From positions 310,001-374,000 of the forward strand of contig NZ_LMRG01000026.1 of NCBI RefSeq assembly GCF_001425605.1: a stretch of 64,000 nucleotides of DNA, in the 5' to 3' direction. Both the position numbers and the translations under genes were made by a program. Shown one piece after another: positions 19,173-28,830 of the stretch. The notes under the pieces were generated by a model that made no database searches, had not been told where the DNA came from, and worked only from the letters and a program-made list of their open reading frames with translations. How positions within the stretch are numbered: the first letter of the stretch is position 1; the number at the start of each line of letters is the position of its first letter. The stretch is from Rhizobium sp. Leaf453. GTDB lineage: Bacteria; Pseudomonadota; Alphaproteobacteria; Rhizobiales; Rhizobiaceae.

Positions 19173-19222
19173 CCCCTCATCCGGCGCTTTGCGCCACCTT
19201 CTCCCCGCCGGGGAGAAGAGGA
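19173..19222. repeat. Palindromic repeat unit in the GH32-MDR gap
   Basis: A 50-bp unit with two adjacent perfect hairpins: GGCGC-TTT-GCGCC (19183-19195) and CTTCTCCCC-GCC-GGGGAGAAG (19198-19218). The second resembles the CTCTCCC hairpins of the element at 2047-2228. Typical of rhizobial interspersed palindromic units; family assignment is inferred. Confidence 0.6.
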
Positions 19223-19344
19223 ATGGTTGGCGTTGAAGCTTAAAATGGGAAAGCCCATGCTGGGTTCAAATGACCCTTGGTCGAATCTACCTGAATTTTA
19301 GCACCTACGGAAGTTTCGGTTTTGCTCCCAAGATTCCACCCATT

Positions 19345-19560
19345 CCGTCATCCTCGCCCTTGAGGCGAGGATCCAGAGGCGCGACACGCAGATAAACGTT
19401 TCAATCACTGGTGCGGTCTTGTCAGGAGTTCGAGGGGCAACCTCGAATCACGATACATCGCACTGGATATTAACCCCGCCTCATCGTGGTTCGCAGGACC
19501 GGATACGACCCGACGTCCCGTCGGGTCCCTGGATCCTCGCCTCAAGGGCGAGGATGACGG
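19345..19560. repeat. Perfect 32-bp inverted repeat pair
   Basis: The 32-bp sequence at 19345-19376 recurs as its exact reverse complement at 19529-19560, with 152 bp between. Each arm is itself a hairpin (CCTCGCC...GGCGAGG). Just before the right arm is a further perfect hairpin, GACCCGACG-TCC-CGTCGGGTC (19507-19527). No transposase lies inside, so this is either a pair of interspersed repeats in opposite orientation or a non-autonomous element. Confidence 0.75.
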
Positions 19561-19630
19561 AGAGTTGTGTGGCACGACGCGCAATCCGGGGCACGTTTTA
19601 AACAGTCACCCCGCGCCATCATCAAGTTTC

Positions 19631-20569
19631 CTAAAACGAGAGCATGGATTTCGGCGCTCCGGGGAGCGAGGCGTGTCGCAAAGCCTCTTTCCAATGTGCG
19701 ATTGGGAACACCTGCACGGGTGGCAGGGACGCTTCGCTCAATTTGGGCCAAAGGCGTTGAAACTGTTCCCGCCATGCCGACGCGGACATCGTCGCGAGGG
19801 TGTCGCGCAGATGGAAGCGGTGGTAGCTGACAGCGGTGTTGAACCATGCGATGCCCTGCCCCGACAGCAATCCGTAGCCGACGAAGACCGAGCCGGGCCG
19901 CATACCCTCCAGCACCGCCGAGCCGACCGGCCCGCCGAGCGAATCGAAGACGAGGTCCGCATCATCGGCGGCCCGTCGCACCGCGACGGGATTGTCCATC
20001 GGCACCGGCTCGATCCCCGCTGACAGGAGGCGCGTGATGCGGCTTGCCGACCGGTAGATGCCGCGCACCTCGACTGCGCCCTGTTGCCTTGCCCATGATC
20101 CCAGAAGCTCCGCACACATCGAACCCGCGCCGCTGAGAAGCACACGCTTTCCCGAGACCGGCCATCGATCGAGCATGGTCAGGGCCGCCAGCGGGTTGAT
20201 ATAGGCTCTGGCGGCAATGTGGTCTTCGACATCATCAGGCACGGGTATGGCGAGGTCGGGGTCACAGTCCACATAGGCCTGCCAGGTTCCGGCACCGCGA
20301 AGCGGCAGGACACGGCGGCCGACAAGAACGGCATGCGATTCGGGAGCACTGATCACGCGCCCTACGCCTTCATAACCGACGACGGCCGGAAGCTGGATGC
20401 GATGGGCATAGGCGCCGGTGATCGGGATCAGGTCGGAAGGATTGACCGGGACCAGTGACATCGCCACCCGCATCTTTCCGGCGGCGGGCGGCTCCAATCG
20501 CGATATCTCCAACGAGATCCGATCGATCGGCTGTCCAAAGGCGTGATAGCGAAATGACGAATTCTGCAT
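19631..20569 (-). CDS. MDR/zinc-type alcohol dehydrogenase-like oxidoreductase
   Basis: 312 residues of the medium-chain dehydrogenase/reductase superfamily: N-terminal GroES-like domain (VPVNPSDL, LPAVVGYEGVGRVI) and a Rossmann domain (GKRVLLSGAGSMCAELLGSWARQQGA). The catalytic-zinc cysteine/histidine pattern is not evident, so it is closer to the quinone-reductase/2-enoyl reductase-like group (compare mitochondrial trans-2-enoyl-CoA reductase). Substrate unknown. It starts 31 nt after the GNAT gene on the same strand. Confidence 0.8.
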   Translation of the reverse strand: MQNSSFRYHAFGQPIDRISLEISRLEPPAAGKMRVAMSLVPVNPSDLIPITGAYAHRIQLPAVVGYEGVGRVISAPESHAVLVGRRVLPLRGAGTWQAYVDCDPDLAIPVPDDVEDHIAARAYINPLAALTMLDRWPVSGKRVLLSGAGSMCAELLGSWARQQGAVEVRGIYRSASRITRLLSAGIEPVPMDNPVAVRRAADDADLVFDSLGGPVGSAVLEGMRPGSVFVGYGLLSGQGIAWFNTAVSYHRFHLRDTLATMSASAWREQFQRLWPKLSEASLPPVQVFPIAHWKEALRHASLPGAPKSMLSF

Positions 20570-20599
20570 TGCCGGTGTTTTACCTTCGGCGCCGGTCGA

Positions 20600-21100
20600 T
20601 CAGAGCTTCAACCGGTAGAACATGTTGTCGACAGCCATTCGAGGGAAGGTCTGGGGAAGGTCGGCCGGGGCAACCTCGACAAAGCCATTCTTCTCGTAGA
20701 AGCGGCGCGCCGCATGGAACATGTCGATGGTTCCGAGATAGATGTCCGACATGCGCGCCGCACGGGCCGCCTGAACAAGCGTGGCGAGCAACCGTGCCGC
20801 GACGGCATGGTCGCGACCGCGGAACGCCGCGGCGACGAACATCTTGCGCAGGGCCGCCTGTCCACCGCCGATATCCTTCATCGCAATCGTGCCGACGATA
20901 TCGGCGCCATGACGGGCAACCCAGAATTCGCCGGCGCCTGTCTGGTAGAAGTTCGGAATATCGAAAAGATCGGGCTGTTTTTCGGCCGATGTGGCGACGC
21001 CGAATTCGAGCGTCTGGATCGACACGATCAGGGCGACGATACCGGTCTCGTCGCCCGGGCGGTATCGGGAGATGGTGATGTCCGAAGGCTTTTCAGTCAT
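20600..21100 (-). CDS. GNAT family N-acetyltransferase
   Basis: 166 residues with a GNAT fold: VARHGADIVGTIAM (beta4), the acetyl-CoA loop around ALRKMFVAAAFRGRDHAVAARLL (a variant of Q/R-x-x-G-x-G/A) and the C-terminal ARRFYEKNGFVEV. Acceptor unknown. The ATG at 21100 has a GGGAGA site. It lies 27 nt downstream of pyrG and may be co-transcribed with it. Confidence 0.85.
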   Translation of the reverse strand: MTEKPSDITISRYRPGDETGIVALIVSIQTLEFGVATSAEKQPDLFDIPNFYQTGAGEFWVARHGADIVGTIAMKDIGGGQAALRKMFVAAAFRGRDHAVAARLLATLVQAARAARMSDIYLGTIDMFHAARRFYEKNGFVEVAPADLPQTFPRMAVDNMFYRLKL

Positions 21101-21127
21101 CGCTTCATCTCCCTACTATATGATGGA

Positions 21128-22825
<1,698 letters not shown>

Positions 22826-22863
22826 TCAAAAGTCTTGGCAGTCGGAATTCGAACAAAAGAAAA

Positions 22864-22888
22864 CCGGCGGAAGACTGGCTTCCGCCGG
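22864..22888 (-). terminator. Intrinsic terminator of secG
   Basis: CCGGCGGAA / TTCCGCCGG, 9-bp perfect stem with a 7-nt loop, followed on the minus strand by TTTTCTTTT. It lies 21 nt past the secG stop and upstream of pyrG. Confidence 0.8.
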
Positions 22889-22909
22889 CGATGTTATCTC
22901 GATCAGGCC

Positions 22910-23401
22910 TTACTGGCCGCTCGGAACGTCCGAGCTGGAGGTCGCAGGCTTGGTCTCTGTAGCCGGCGTCTGCGTGGCAGGTGTTTCGGTCGTGGTCGTG
23001 GCCGGCGTTTGGGTTGCCGGAGTCTGCGCGGCCGGGGTCTGTGTGTCGGTGCCGGACTGTGTCGGTGTCTGGGCAGGCGTTTCGCCGGCCGGCGGTGTGG
23101 TGGCGCCACCGAGGTCGTTCAGGACGCCGTTGCCGTTGTTGGTCGTGCCGGGGATGCGGTCGAGAACGTCGGTCGCATTCGGCTGGTAGCGGGACAGGAT
23201 GCCCATGCCGAGCGCCAGAACGAAGAACAGCGTGGCAAGGATCGCCGTCGTGCGGGTCAGCGCATTGGCGGTGCCGCGCGCGGACATGAAGCCCGAACCG
23301 CCGCCGATTCCGAGACCACCGCCTTCGGAACGCTGGATGAGCACGACGCCGATCAGCGCCAGTACGACCATGAGATAGATGACAAGCAATACGGTCTGCA
23401 T
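22910..23401 (-). CDS. secG: Preprotein translocase subunit SecG
   Basis: 163 residues. Two transmembrane segments (TVLLVIYLMVVLALIGVVLI; TAILATLFFVLALGMGIL) flank the conserved cytoplasmic QRSEGGGLGIGGGSGF...GTANALTR loop, diagnostic of SecG. The C-terminal 75 residues are a low-complexity Pro/Thr/Ala/Gln tail with repeated QTPAT units, a common alphaproteobacterial extension. The ATG at 23401 (MQTVLLVI) is chosen; the frame open to 23578 is not SecG-like. Part of the SecYEG channel. Confidence 0.95.
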   Translation of the reverse strand: MQTVLLVIYLMVVLALIGVVLIQRSEGGGLGIGGGSGFMSARGTANALTRTTAILATLFFVLALGMGILSRYQPNATDVLDRIPGTTNNGNGVLNDLGGATTPPAGETPAQTPTQSGTDTQTPAAQTPATQTPATTTTETPATQTPATETKPATSSSDVPSGQ

Positions 23402-23607
23402 TTTGTCCAGTCCTGCCTTGGATGCCGCCCTGCCCGGCCTTCCTGTCGGAAAGAGCGGAGCGTCATCGAATAATCGTCCGGGCGGGAGACGCAAGCCACA
23501 TTGCAACGCAAGTTTCAGCGTCCGCTCCACGCGGCAAAGATGAGTGTTGGCGGGTGCATATACCATGCCACCGCCCATTAAAAGCCCCTACCCGTCTCTG
23601 AAGGGCG

Positions 23608-24378
23608 TTAAGCCGTCAATTCTTCATATGCCCGGTAGATGGCGAGGAAGTCGTCGGCTTTCAAGCTCGCGCCGCCGATCAGCGCGCCATCGACATTGGC
23701 GACGCCCATCAATTCCTTCGCGTTGCCCGGCTTGACCGAACCGCCGTAGAGAATGCGCATCTTGCCGCCTTCGGCACCGAAGCGGGCGACGAGTTCGGCG
23801 CGCTGGAAGGCATGCGCCTCCTCGACATCGGCCGCCGTCGGCGTCAGGCCGGTGCCGATCGCCCAGACAGGTTCATAGGCTATAACCGTGTTTTCGGCGT
23901 TGGCCGTATCCGGGATCGAGCCGGCCAACTGGCGCTTCAGGACATCGAGCGTCTGGCCGGCCTTGCGCTCGTCACCGGTCTCGCCGAGGCAGATGATGGC
24001 GACCAGATCGGCGGCATAGGCGGCTTCGGCCTTCGCCCGGACCAGCGCATCGCTTTCGGCATGGTCGGTGCGGCGCTCGGAATGGCCGACGATCACATGG
24101 GTGCCGAAGCAATCGGCAATCATCTCGGCGGATACATCACCGGTATGGGCGCCGGACGCCTTCTGGTGGCAATCCTGCGCGCCGATCAGGAGCGGGCTGT
24201 CGTCGCAGAGCGCGGTCGCGACGTAAAGCAGGGTCGCCGGCGGGCAGATCAGCGTCTCGACCTTTTCGGACAGGCCGCCCTTGACGCCTTCCGCCATCGC
24301 CTTGATCTGGTCGAGCGACGCGCGCAGACCGTTCATTTTCCAGTTTCCGGCAACAAGCGGCTTCACGTCGGGGGTCAT
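23608..24378 (-). CDS. tpiA: Triose-phosphate isomerase
   Basis: 256 residues of (beta/alpha)8 barrel. N-terminal GNWKMNG with the catalytic lysine, catalytic histidine in VIVGHSERR, catalytic glutamate in [11 protein letters not shown] and the phosphate-binding YGGSVKPGN / GALIGGASL. Interconverts dihydroxyacetone phosphate and glyceraldehyde 3-phosphate. The ATG at 24378 has a GAGGAGA site. First gene of the tpiA-secG-pyrG run. Confidence 0.98.
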   Translation of the reverse strand: MTPDVKPLVAGNWKMNGLRASLDQIKAMAEGVKGGLSEKVETLICPPATLLYVATALCDDSPLLIGAQDCHQKASGAHTGDVSAEMIADCFGTHVIVGHSERRTDHAESDALVRAKAEAAYAADLVAIICLGETGDERKAGQTLDVLKRQLAGSIPDTANAENTVIAYEPVWAIGTGLTPTAADVEEAHAFQRAELVARFGAEGGKMRILYGGSVKPGNAKELMGVANVDGALIGGASLKADDFLAIYRAYEELTA

Positions 24379-24545
24379 GCTATCTCCTCACGGGCGTTAT
24401 CCTTTTCCCGGCAAAGGCCCTAGCAAATCCGTCGGGCAAAGAAAAGCGGCAGGTGCAGCCGCGATCTCGAAAGCGTGCGGGACTAAAAGCGCAATCGGGT
24501 GCGTCTGAGTTATAGTGGTCCGCGGAGACCGCCAACAGGAGGACG

Positions 24546-25115
24546 ATGATGCTGCTGAACGGACACGAAACCTTCGGGTGGGGCACAATCATCCTCCATT
24601 GGATGATTGCTTTGCTGATCCTCGGGCTCATCGTCCTCGGCTTTATCATGGTGCGGCCGGATATCGATCCGGAGCTGCAATTCTCGCTCTACCAGTGGCA
24701 CAAATCCTTTGGGATGACTGTGCTGGCGCTCTCGGTCATCCGGGTCATCTGGTGGCTCACGAACCGGCACCCGGCGTCGGTCAAAGGGCTCTCCCCGCTG
24801 GAAGCGCGCAGTGCGTCCGCAGTCCACCTCCTGTTGCTGGCGATGACGATCGCGGTTCCGCTGGCGGGCTGGGCGGTGGCGTCCACATCGACGTTGGGTA
24901 TTCCGACGCTGGTCTTCAACCGCGTGCTCGTCCCGCACCTGCCGCTCCGCCCCTCGGCAGAAGCCGAAGCTTTCTGGACGACGACGCATGCTCTTCTCGC
25001 CTATGGCATGGGCGGTCTTGTGGTGCTGCATATGGTGGCCGCATTTCACCACGAGTTCATTCGCCGCGACGGGGTGTTGTCGAGGATGATTCGCGGTAGC
25101 CTCGGAAAACGGTAG
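24546..25115 (+). CDS. Cytochrome b561 family protein
   Basis: 189 residues with four predicted membrane helices. Candidate b-heme ligands occur in each: LHWMIALL (helix 1), YQWHKSFG (helix 2), VHLLLLAMTIAVPLAG (helix 3) and the His-rich LHMVAAFHH (helix 4), matching prokaryotic cytochrome b561. Probably an inner-membrane quinol-linked electron carrier. AGGAGG precedes the ATG. The YceI gene follows 62 nt downstream; b561-YceI pairs are common. Confidence 0.9.
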   Translation: MMLLNGHETFGWGTIILHWMIALLILGLIVLGFIMVRPDIDPELQFSLYQWHKSFGMTVLALSVIRVIWWLTNRHPASVKGLSPLEARSASAVHLLLLAMTIAVPLAGWAVASTSTLGIPTLVFNRVLVPHLPLRPSAEAEAFWTTTHALLAYGMGGLVVLHMVAAFHHEFIRRDGVLSRMIRGSLGKR

Positions 25116-25177
25116 GAATATTCCGGAAGCGGGCGACGTCTGACAGGTAGCAGTTTCAAGCCCCCCGGAGGCCCAGC

Positions 25178-25759
25178 ATGCCCGCTTACACAGCAGCCGC
25201 CCTCACGTTTACCACCCTGACGCTCGCCTCCGGGTTTGCGCAAGCAAAAGCCCCCTCACTCGACGATGCCGCCGGTCGGTACGACATTGATGGTTCGTCA
25301 AAAATCAGCTTTTCCGTCGACCAGGTCGGCGGCGGTGGCATTTCCGGATCGTTCGGAAAATTTTCCGGTACCTTCCAACTTGACGGCAGGGATATCCGCC
25401 GCTCGGTGGTCGAGTTTTCGCTTTTTCCCGAGTCCGTCCAGACCGGCGAGGAACGGATCGAGAAATTCCTGCGCTCCAGCGCGATCTTCGACACCAAGAC
25501 CTATCCGAAGATTGTTTTTCGCTCGACGAAAATCACGCAGACAAGCGACGACACGGCCGAGATCGAAGGCAACCTGACCGCCAAGGGCATGACCAAGACG
25601 GAGCATTTCACCGCGACGCTGACGAAATGGAACCGCCGCGTCATCAGCTTCCACATCCAGGGCGGCGTCTATCGCACCCGCTACAACATGTCGACGGGAA
25701 CGCCGATCTATTCGAACATCGTTCAGTTCGACATGGTTGTGAACGGGCAGAAACATTGA
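25178..25759 (+). CDS. YceI family periplasmic protein
   Basis: 193 residues: Sec signal peptide (MPAYTAAALTFTTLTLASGFAQA) followed by a YceI-type lipocalin-like beta barrel (YDIDGSSKISFSVDQVGGGGISGSFGKFSG; FDTKTYPKIVFRSTKI; GNLTAKGMTKTEHF). Family members bind isoprenoid-like ligands in a hydrophobic pocket. GGAGG precedes the ATG at 6 nt. Encoded right after cytochrome b561, suggesting a periplasmic partner role in quinone or redox chemistry, which is inference. Confidence 0.92.
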   Translation: MPAYTAAALTFTTLTLASGFAQAKAPSLDDAAGRYDIDGSSKISFSVDQVGGGGISGSFGKFSGTFQLDGRDIRRSVVEFSLFPESVQTGEERIEKFLRSSAIFDTKTYPKIVFRSTKITQTSDDTAEIEGNLTAKGMTKTEHFTATLTKWNRRVISFHIQGGVYRTRYNMSTGTPIYSNIVQFDMVVNGQKH

Positions 25760-25765
25760 AATGGG

Positions 25766-25793
25766 AAGGGCGCGACATCGCTGCCGCGCCCTT
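25766..25793. terminator. Bidirectional hairpin between YceI and the aminotransferase
   Basis: AAGGGCGCG (25766-25774) pairs with CGCGCCCTT (25785-25793) around a 10-nt loop, placed exactly between two convergent genes. T-content after the stem is modest in both directions. Confidence 0.6.
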
Positions 25794-25819
25794 TCATCGA
25801 AATATATCGCTGACGAGGA

Positions 25820-27271
25820 TCAGCCGAACTGGGTGCCGACGAAATCCTTGACGATGCGGACGATGCCCCGGCCGAGCAGGTCGTCGAGGGCGTCGCAGAG
25901 GTGATCGACATGCTGGCGCTCGCAGATCAGCGGCGGCAGCAGGCGGATGACATTGCGATTGTATTCGGTGAAGGCGACCAGCGTATCGTAGTCGCGCAGC
26001 AGGAGGGCACCGATGAAGCCCGAGAGCGAACCCTTCAGCTTGTCGTCCAGCACCGCCACCACCGGGCGCAACACCAGCGGCAGGGTCTGGCTGAAGTCCT
26101 GGAATTCGAGGCCGATCATCAGGCCCTGGCCGCGCACGTCCTTGATGATCTTCGGATACTTGTCCTTCAGCGCCGTCAGGCGTTCCAGCAGGTATTCGCC
26201 CTGCACGGCGGAATTCTCGATCAGGTCCTCGTCGTAGAGGACGTTGAGCGTCTCGATTGCCGTGATGCAGGCCTCGCCGATACCGCCGAATGTGGCATGG
26301 GCGTGGATCATCGCCGTCTTCGGCGTGCCGTAGGCCTTCATGTAGATCTCGCGGCGGGCGATCATCGCGGCCATGGCCGTCTTGCCGCCACCGAGCGACT
26401 TGGCAACCGCCGTGATATCCGGCACGACATTGGCATATTCGAAGGCGAAGAAGCGGCCGGAGCGACCGACGCCGCACTGAACTTCATCGGCCACCCAGAT
26501 GACGCCGTGCTTGTTGCAAAGCGCGCGCACGTCCTGCCAGAACTCCGGCGGGGCGATGTTGATGCCGCCGCCGCCCTGGATTGTTTCCAGGACGAGAACG
26601 CCGATGCTTGGGTCGCTTTCGAAGGCGCGGCGGATCGCGTCGATATCGCCGAACGGCACCTTCACATTGTTTTCGAGCAGCTTGAACTCGCCGCGATAGA
26701 GCGGCCCGTCGGTGATCGACAGAACGCCGCGCGTCTTTCCGTGGAACGAGTTCTCGGCATAGACGATGCGCGGACGCTTCGGGCCGGCAACGCGCTCGGC
26801 GAGCTTGATCGCAGCTTCCATTGCCTCGGAGCCGGAAGAGCCGAGGAAGACCATGTCGAGGTCGCCCGGGGCGATCTCGGCAAGATTCTTGGCGAGAGCA
26901 GCCGCATATTGCGACATGAAGGCGATGGCGATCTCGTGGCGATTCTCGTCCTGGAACTGCTTGCGGGCAGAAATCAGGCGCTGGTGATTGTGGCCAAGCG
27001 CCAGCGAACCGAAACCGCCGAAGAAGTCGAGGATCTTGCGGCCGTTCTGGTCGATGTAATACATGCCCTCGGCAGTCTCGACCTTGATCTTGTTGAAGCC
27101 GAGCAGCTTCATGAAGTGAAGCTGGCCTGGATTCAGATGATCCTTGAACAGCGTCGTCATGTCGGCGACACTCATGTCCTTGGCCTGTTCGACCGTCAGG
27201 AGGTTCGGCTTCTTGATACCGCCATCAAGGGCGGGCGCGTCGACGGCGACGCGTTGCGGCTTATCGAGCAT
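25820..27271 (-). CDS. Class-III PLP-dependent aminotransferase of the lipid-linked pentose cluster
   Basis: 483 residues, fold-type I class III. The PLP lysine is Lys291 in VAKSLGGGK, with the cofactor aspartate at Asp262 in VADEVQCGVGRSG and the phosphate-binding GSSGSEA near 144-150. The N-terminus (residues 1-60) and the C-terminal 60 residues have extra sequence compared with ornithine or acetylornithine aminotransferases. The start at 27271 has an AGGGGA site. Last gene of the UbiA/DprE1 operon, 17 nt after the extended SDR. Context suggests it may aminate a keto or aldehyde carbon of a polyprenyl-linked pentose; an ordinary amino-acid substrate cannot be excluded. Confidence 0.85.
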   Translation of the reverse strand: MLDKPQRVAVDAPALDGGIKKPNLLTVEQAKDMSVADMTTLFKDHLNPGQLHFMKLLGFNKIKVETAEGMYYIDQNGRKILDFFGGFGSLALGHNHQRLISARKQFQDENRHEIAIAFMSQYAAALAKNLAEIAPGDLDMVFLGSSGSEAMEAAIKLAERVAGPKRPRIVYAENSFHGKTRGVLSITDGPLYRGEFKLLENNVKVPFGDIDAIRRAFESDPSIGVLVLETIQGGGGINIAPPEFWQDVRALCNKHGVIWVADEVQCGVGRSGRFFAFEYANVVPDITAVAKSLGGGKTAMAAMIARREIYMKAYGTPKTAMIHAHATFGGIGEACITAIETLNVLYDEDLIENSAVQGEYLLERLTALKDKYPKIIKDVRGQGLMIGLEFQDFSQTLPLVLRPVVAVLDDKLKGSLSGFIGALLLRDYDTLVAFTEYNRNVIRLLPPLICERQHVDHLCDALDDLLGRGIVRIVKDFVGTQFG

Positions 27272-27288
27272 TGTCGTTGTCCCCTGGT

Positions 27289-28299
27289 TCATTCGGCCGG
27301 AACGGCGGATGTGTGTGCGAAAATCTTGCCGGCTTTCTTGGCGCGGTATTCGTCGTAAGCCGCAATCAGCATGGCGCCGTCGTTGTATTCAGCCTTCCAG
27401 CCCAGTTCGCTTTTCAGCTTGCCGGTCTCGCGGATGCACATTTCGTCGGCGATCAGGTACTGTTCCGGATCCATGATCGGCAGGTTAACGAAATCGAAGG
27501 CGGCGAGCGTTGCCTTGACCGCGAACGCGGGCGTCGGCAGCAGGAAAGACTTCGAACCGGCATGGACGATCAGATCGCCGAGCAGCTTCTTCACCGACGG
27601 CGGGTTGTCGGAGCCGAGATTGTAAGCTTCGTTCGGAACGCCGCCCTTCCAGGCGAGACGCGCCGCTTCGGCGCAATCGAACACCGAGATGAACTGGTAG
27701 GGGTTCTTGCCCGAACCGATCATCGGCACCGGCAGGTTGGCGTCGATGAGCTTGAACAGCTTTTCCAGGATGCCGAGACGGCCGGGGCCGATGATCAGGC
27801 GCGGACGGAAGATCGAGATATTCATGCCCTGCTTGCGCCATTCGGCGGCAAGCTGCTCGGTTGCCCATTTCGACTTGCCGTATTCGCCAAGCGGCTTTGC
27901 CGGATGCGCCTCGGTCTGCGGCGACATGACGGTATGGCCGTAGATCATGTCGGTGGTGAACTGCACCAGCCGGTTGGCGCCAGACTTCGCCGTCGCCTTC
28001 ATGATGTTTTCGGCGCCGTAATAGTTGACCGGCCAGAAGAACTGCCAGCGCTTGGAGCGAACCTGCAGCGGCGACAGCATCTTGGCGGCCATATTGTAGA
28101 CCATGTCGTCCGGGCCGATATCGACCTTCATGACATCATCTGGATTGGTCACGTCGCAATGGACGAAACGGGCGCGGGCATAGTGCGGCAGGTCGGACTT
28201 GGCGATATCGGCAACGAGAACTTCTTCACCGTCGTGCACGAGACGTTCTGCCAGATGACGGCCGACGAAACCGTCACCGCCGAAAATGATATGCTTCAT
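27289..28299 (-). CDS. Extended-SDR NAD(P)-dependent epimerase/dehydratase of the lipid-linked pentose cluster
   Basis: 336 residues with an N-terminal GGDGFVGRHLAERL Rossmann motif, the active-site Tyr-x-x-x-Lys as YGKSK, and the RPRLIIGPGRLG loop, typical of extended SDRs acting on sugar-linked or sterol-like substrates (3-beta-HSD/epimerase group). It overlaps the flippase gene by 4 nt, so translation is coupled. In mycobacteria the second epimerisation step is done by the classical SDR DprE2; this protein is a different SDR type but could fill a similar reductase or epimerase role. Function inferred from context only. Confidence 0.82.
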   Translation of the reverse strand: MKHIIFGGDGFVGRHLAERLVHDGEEVLVADIAKSDLPHYARARFVHCDVTNPDDVMKVDIGPDDMVYNMAAKMLSPLQVRSKRWQFFWPVNYYGAENIMKATAKSGANRLVQFTTDMIYGHTVMSPQTEAHPAKPLGEYGKSKWATEQLAAEWRKQGMNISIFRPRLIIGPGRLGILEKLFKLIDANLPVPMIGSGKNPYQFISVFDCAEAARLAWKGGVPNEAYNLGSDNPPSVKKLLGDLIVHAGSKSFLLPTPAFAVKATLAAFDFVNLPIMDPEQYLIADEMCIRETGKLKSELGWKAEYNDGAMLIAAYDEYRAKKAGKIFAHTSAVPAE

Positions 28300-28736
28300 G
28301 ATGCACTCCCGATTTTAGCTGTTTTTGCACCGGCGGCCTCCAGCGACGCTTCGTCGCCATGGGAAGACATTCCGGACTGGGCAATGAGAATGGTTCCCAC
28401 GCAGATGAAGCCGATGCCGGCAATGCGCCAGGCGTTCAGGTCCTCGTGGAAAACGAAATAGGCGAAGATGGCCACGGCCACATAGGCGAGGCTGAGGAAT
28501 GGATAGGCAAACGAAAGCTCGACCTTCGACAGGACGAAGAGATGCGACGCCATGGAAATGACGAAAGTAACCAGTCCGGCGAAGACCCAAGGGTTGAAGA
28601 CCACCTGGAAGATGCGGGCAATGAAAGTATCAGCCGTGAAGCTCAACGGACCGAGCGACAGCATGCCTTGTTTGAGCATCAGCTGTGCGGCCGCGTTTGT
28701 GAGCACGGTGAAGAGAATGAAGACGATATATTTCAT
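28296..28736 (-). CDS. ArnE-like small multidrug-resistance-type flippase subunit
   Basis: 146 residues, four membrane helices. The helix-1 pattern (LTNAAAQLMLKQG) and the fourth-quarter pattern SFAYPFLSLAYV ... FHEDLNAWRIAGIGFICVGTILIA follow ArnE, the E. coli subunit flipping undecaprenyl-phosphate-aminoarabinose. The helix-1 glutamate essential in EmrE-type drug exporters is not present, so lipid-sugar transport is more likely than drug efflux. An earlier in-frame start (28775) would be TTG; the ATG at 28736 has AGGGAAC. It overlaps the downstream SDR by 4 nt. Confidence 0.8.
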   Translation of the reverse strand: MKYIVFILFTVLTNAAAQLMLKQGMLSLGPLSFTADTFIARIFQVVFNPWVFAGLVTFVISMASHLFVLSKVELSFAYPFLSLAYVAVAIFAYFVFHEDLNAWRIAGIGFICVGTILIAQSGMSSHGDEASLEAAGAKTAKIGSAS

Positions 28737-28830
28737 GTCGATGTTCCCTGTTCCCATCCCGATCACTACACGCAAGAGCCGTATAATCCGTGAAATTCCC
28801 GCGTTTATTTAATTCAAACTTTAGCTATTC

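Larger units (their letters stand above)
18583..19630. other. 1-kb non-coding, structure-rich intergenic region
   Basis: No convincing gene. A weak minus-strand frame (18716-19258) uses many AGA, AGG, GGG and CTA codons unlike its neighbours and is rejected. Hairpins include GGGAG-GAAAG-CTCCC on the minus strand near 18802-18816 and a nested one at about 19042-19083 (CCCTGCC/GGGCAGG around CCGCAA/TTGCGG). The right half holds two repeat types described separately. It may encode a structured RNA or be an accumulation of interspersed elements. Confidence 0.5.

Noticed and set aside
18716-19258. 180-codon minus-strand open frame in the GH32-MDR gap
   Set aside because: Codon use (many AGA, AGG, GGG, CTA), no ribosome-binding site, overlap with hairpin-forming sequence and with a repeat unit argue against coding. 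Treated as non-coding.
25901-27358. 485-codon plus-strand open frame opposite the aminotransferase
   Set aside because: Antisense shadow of the class-III aminotransferase, which has clear PLP motifs.
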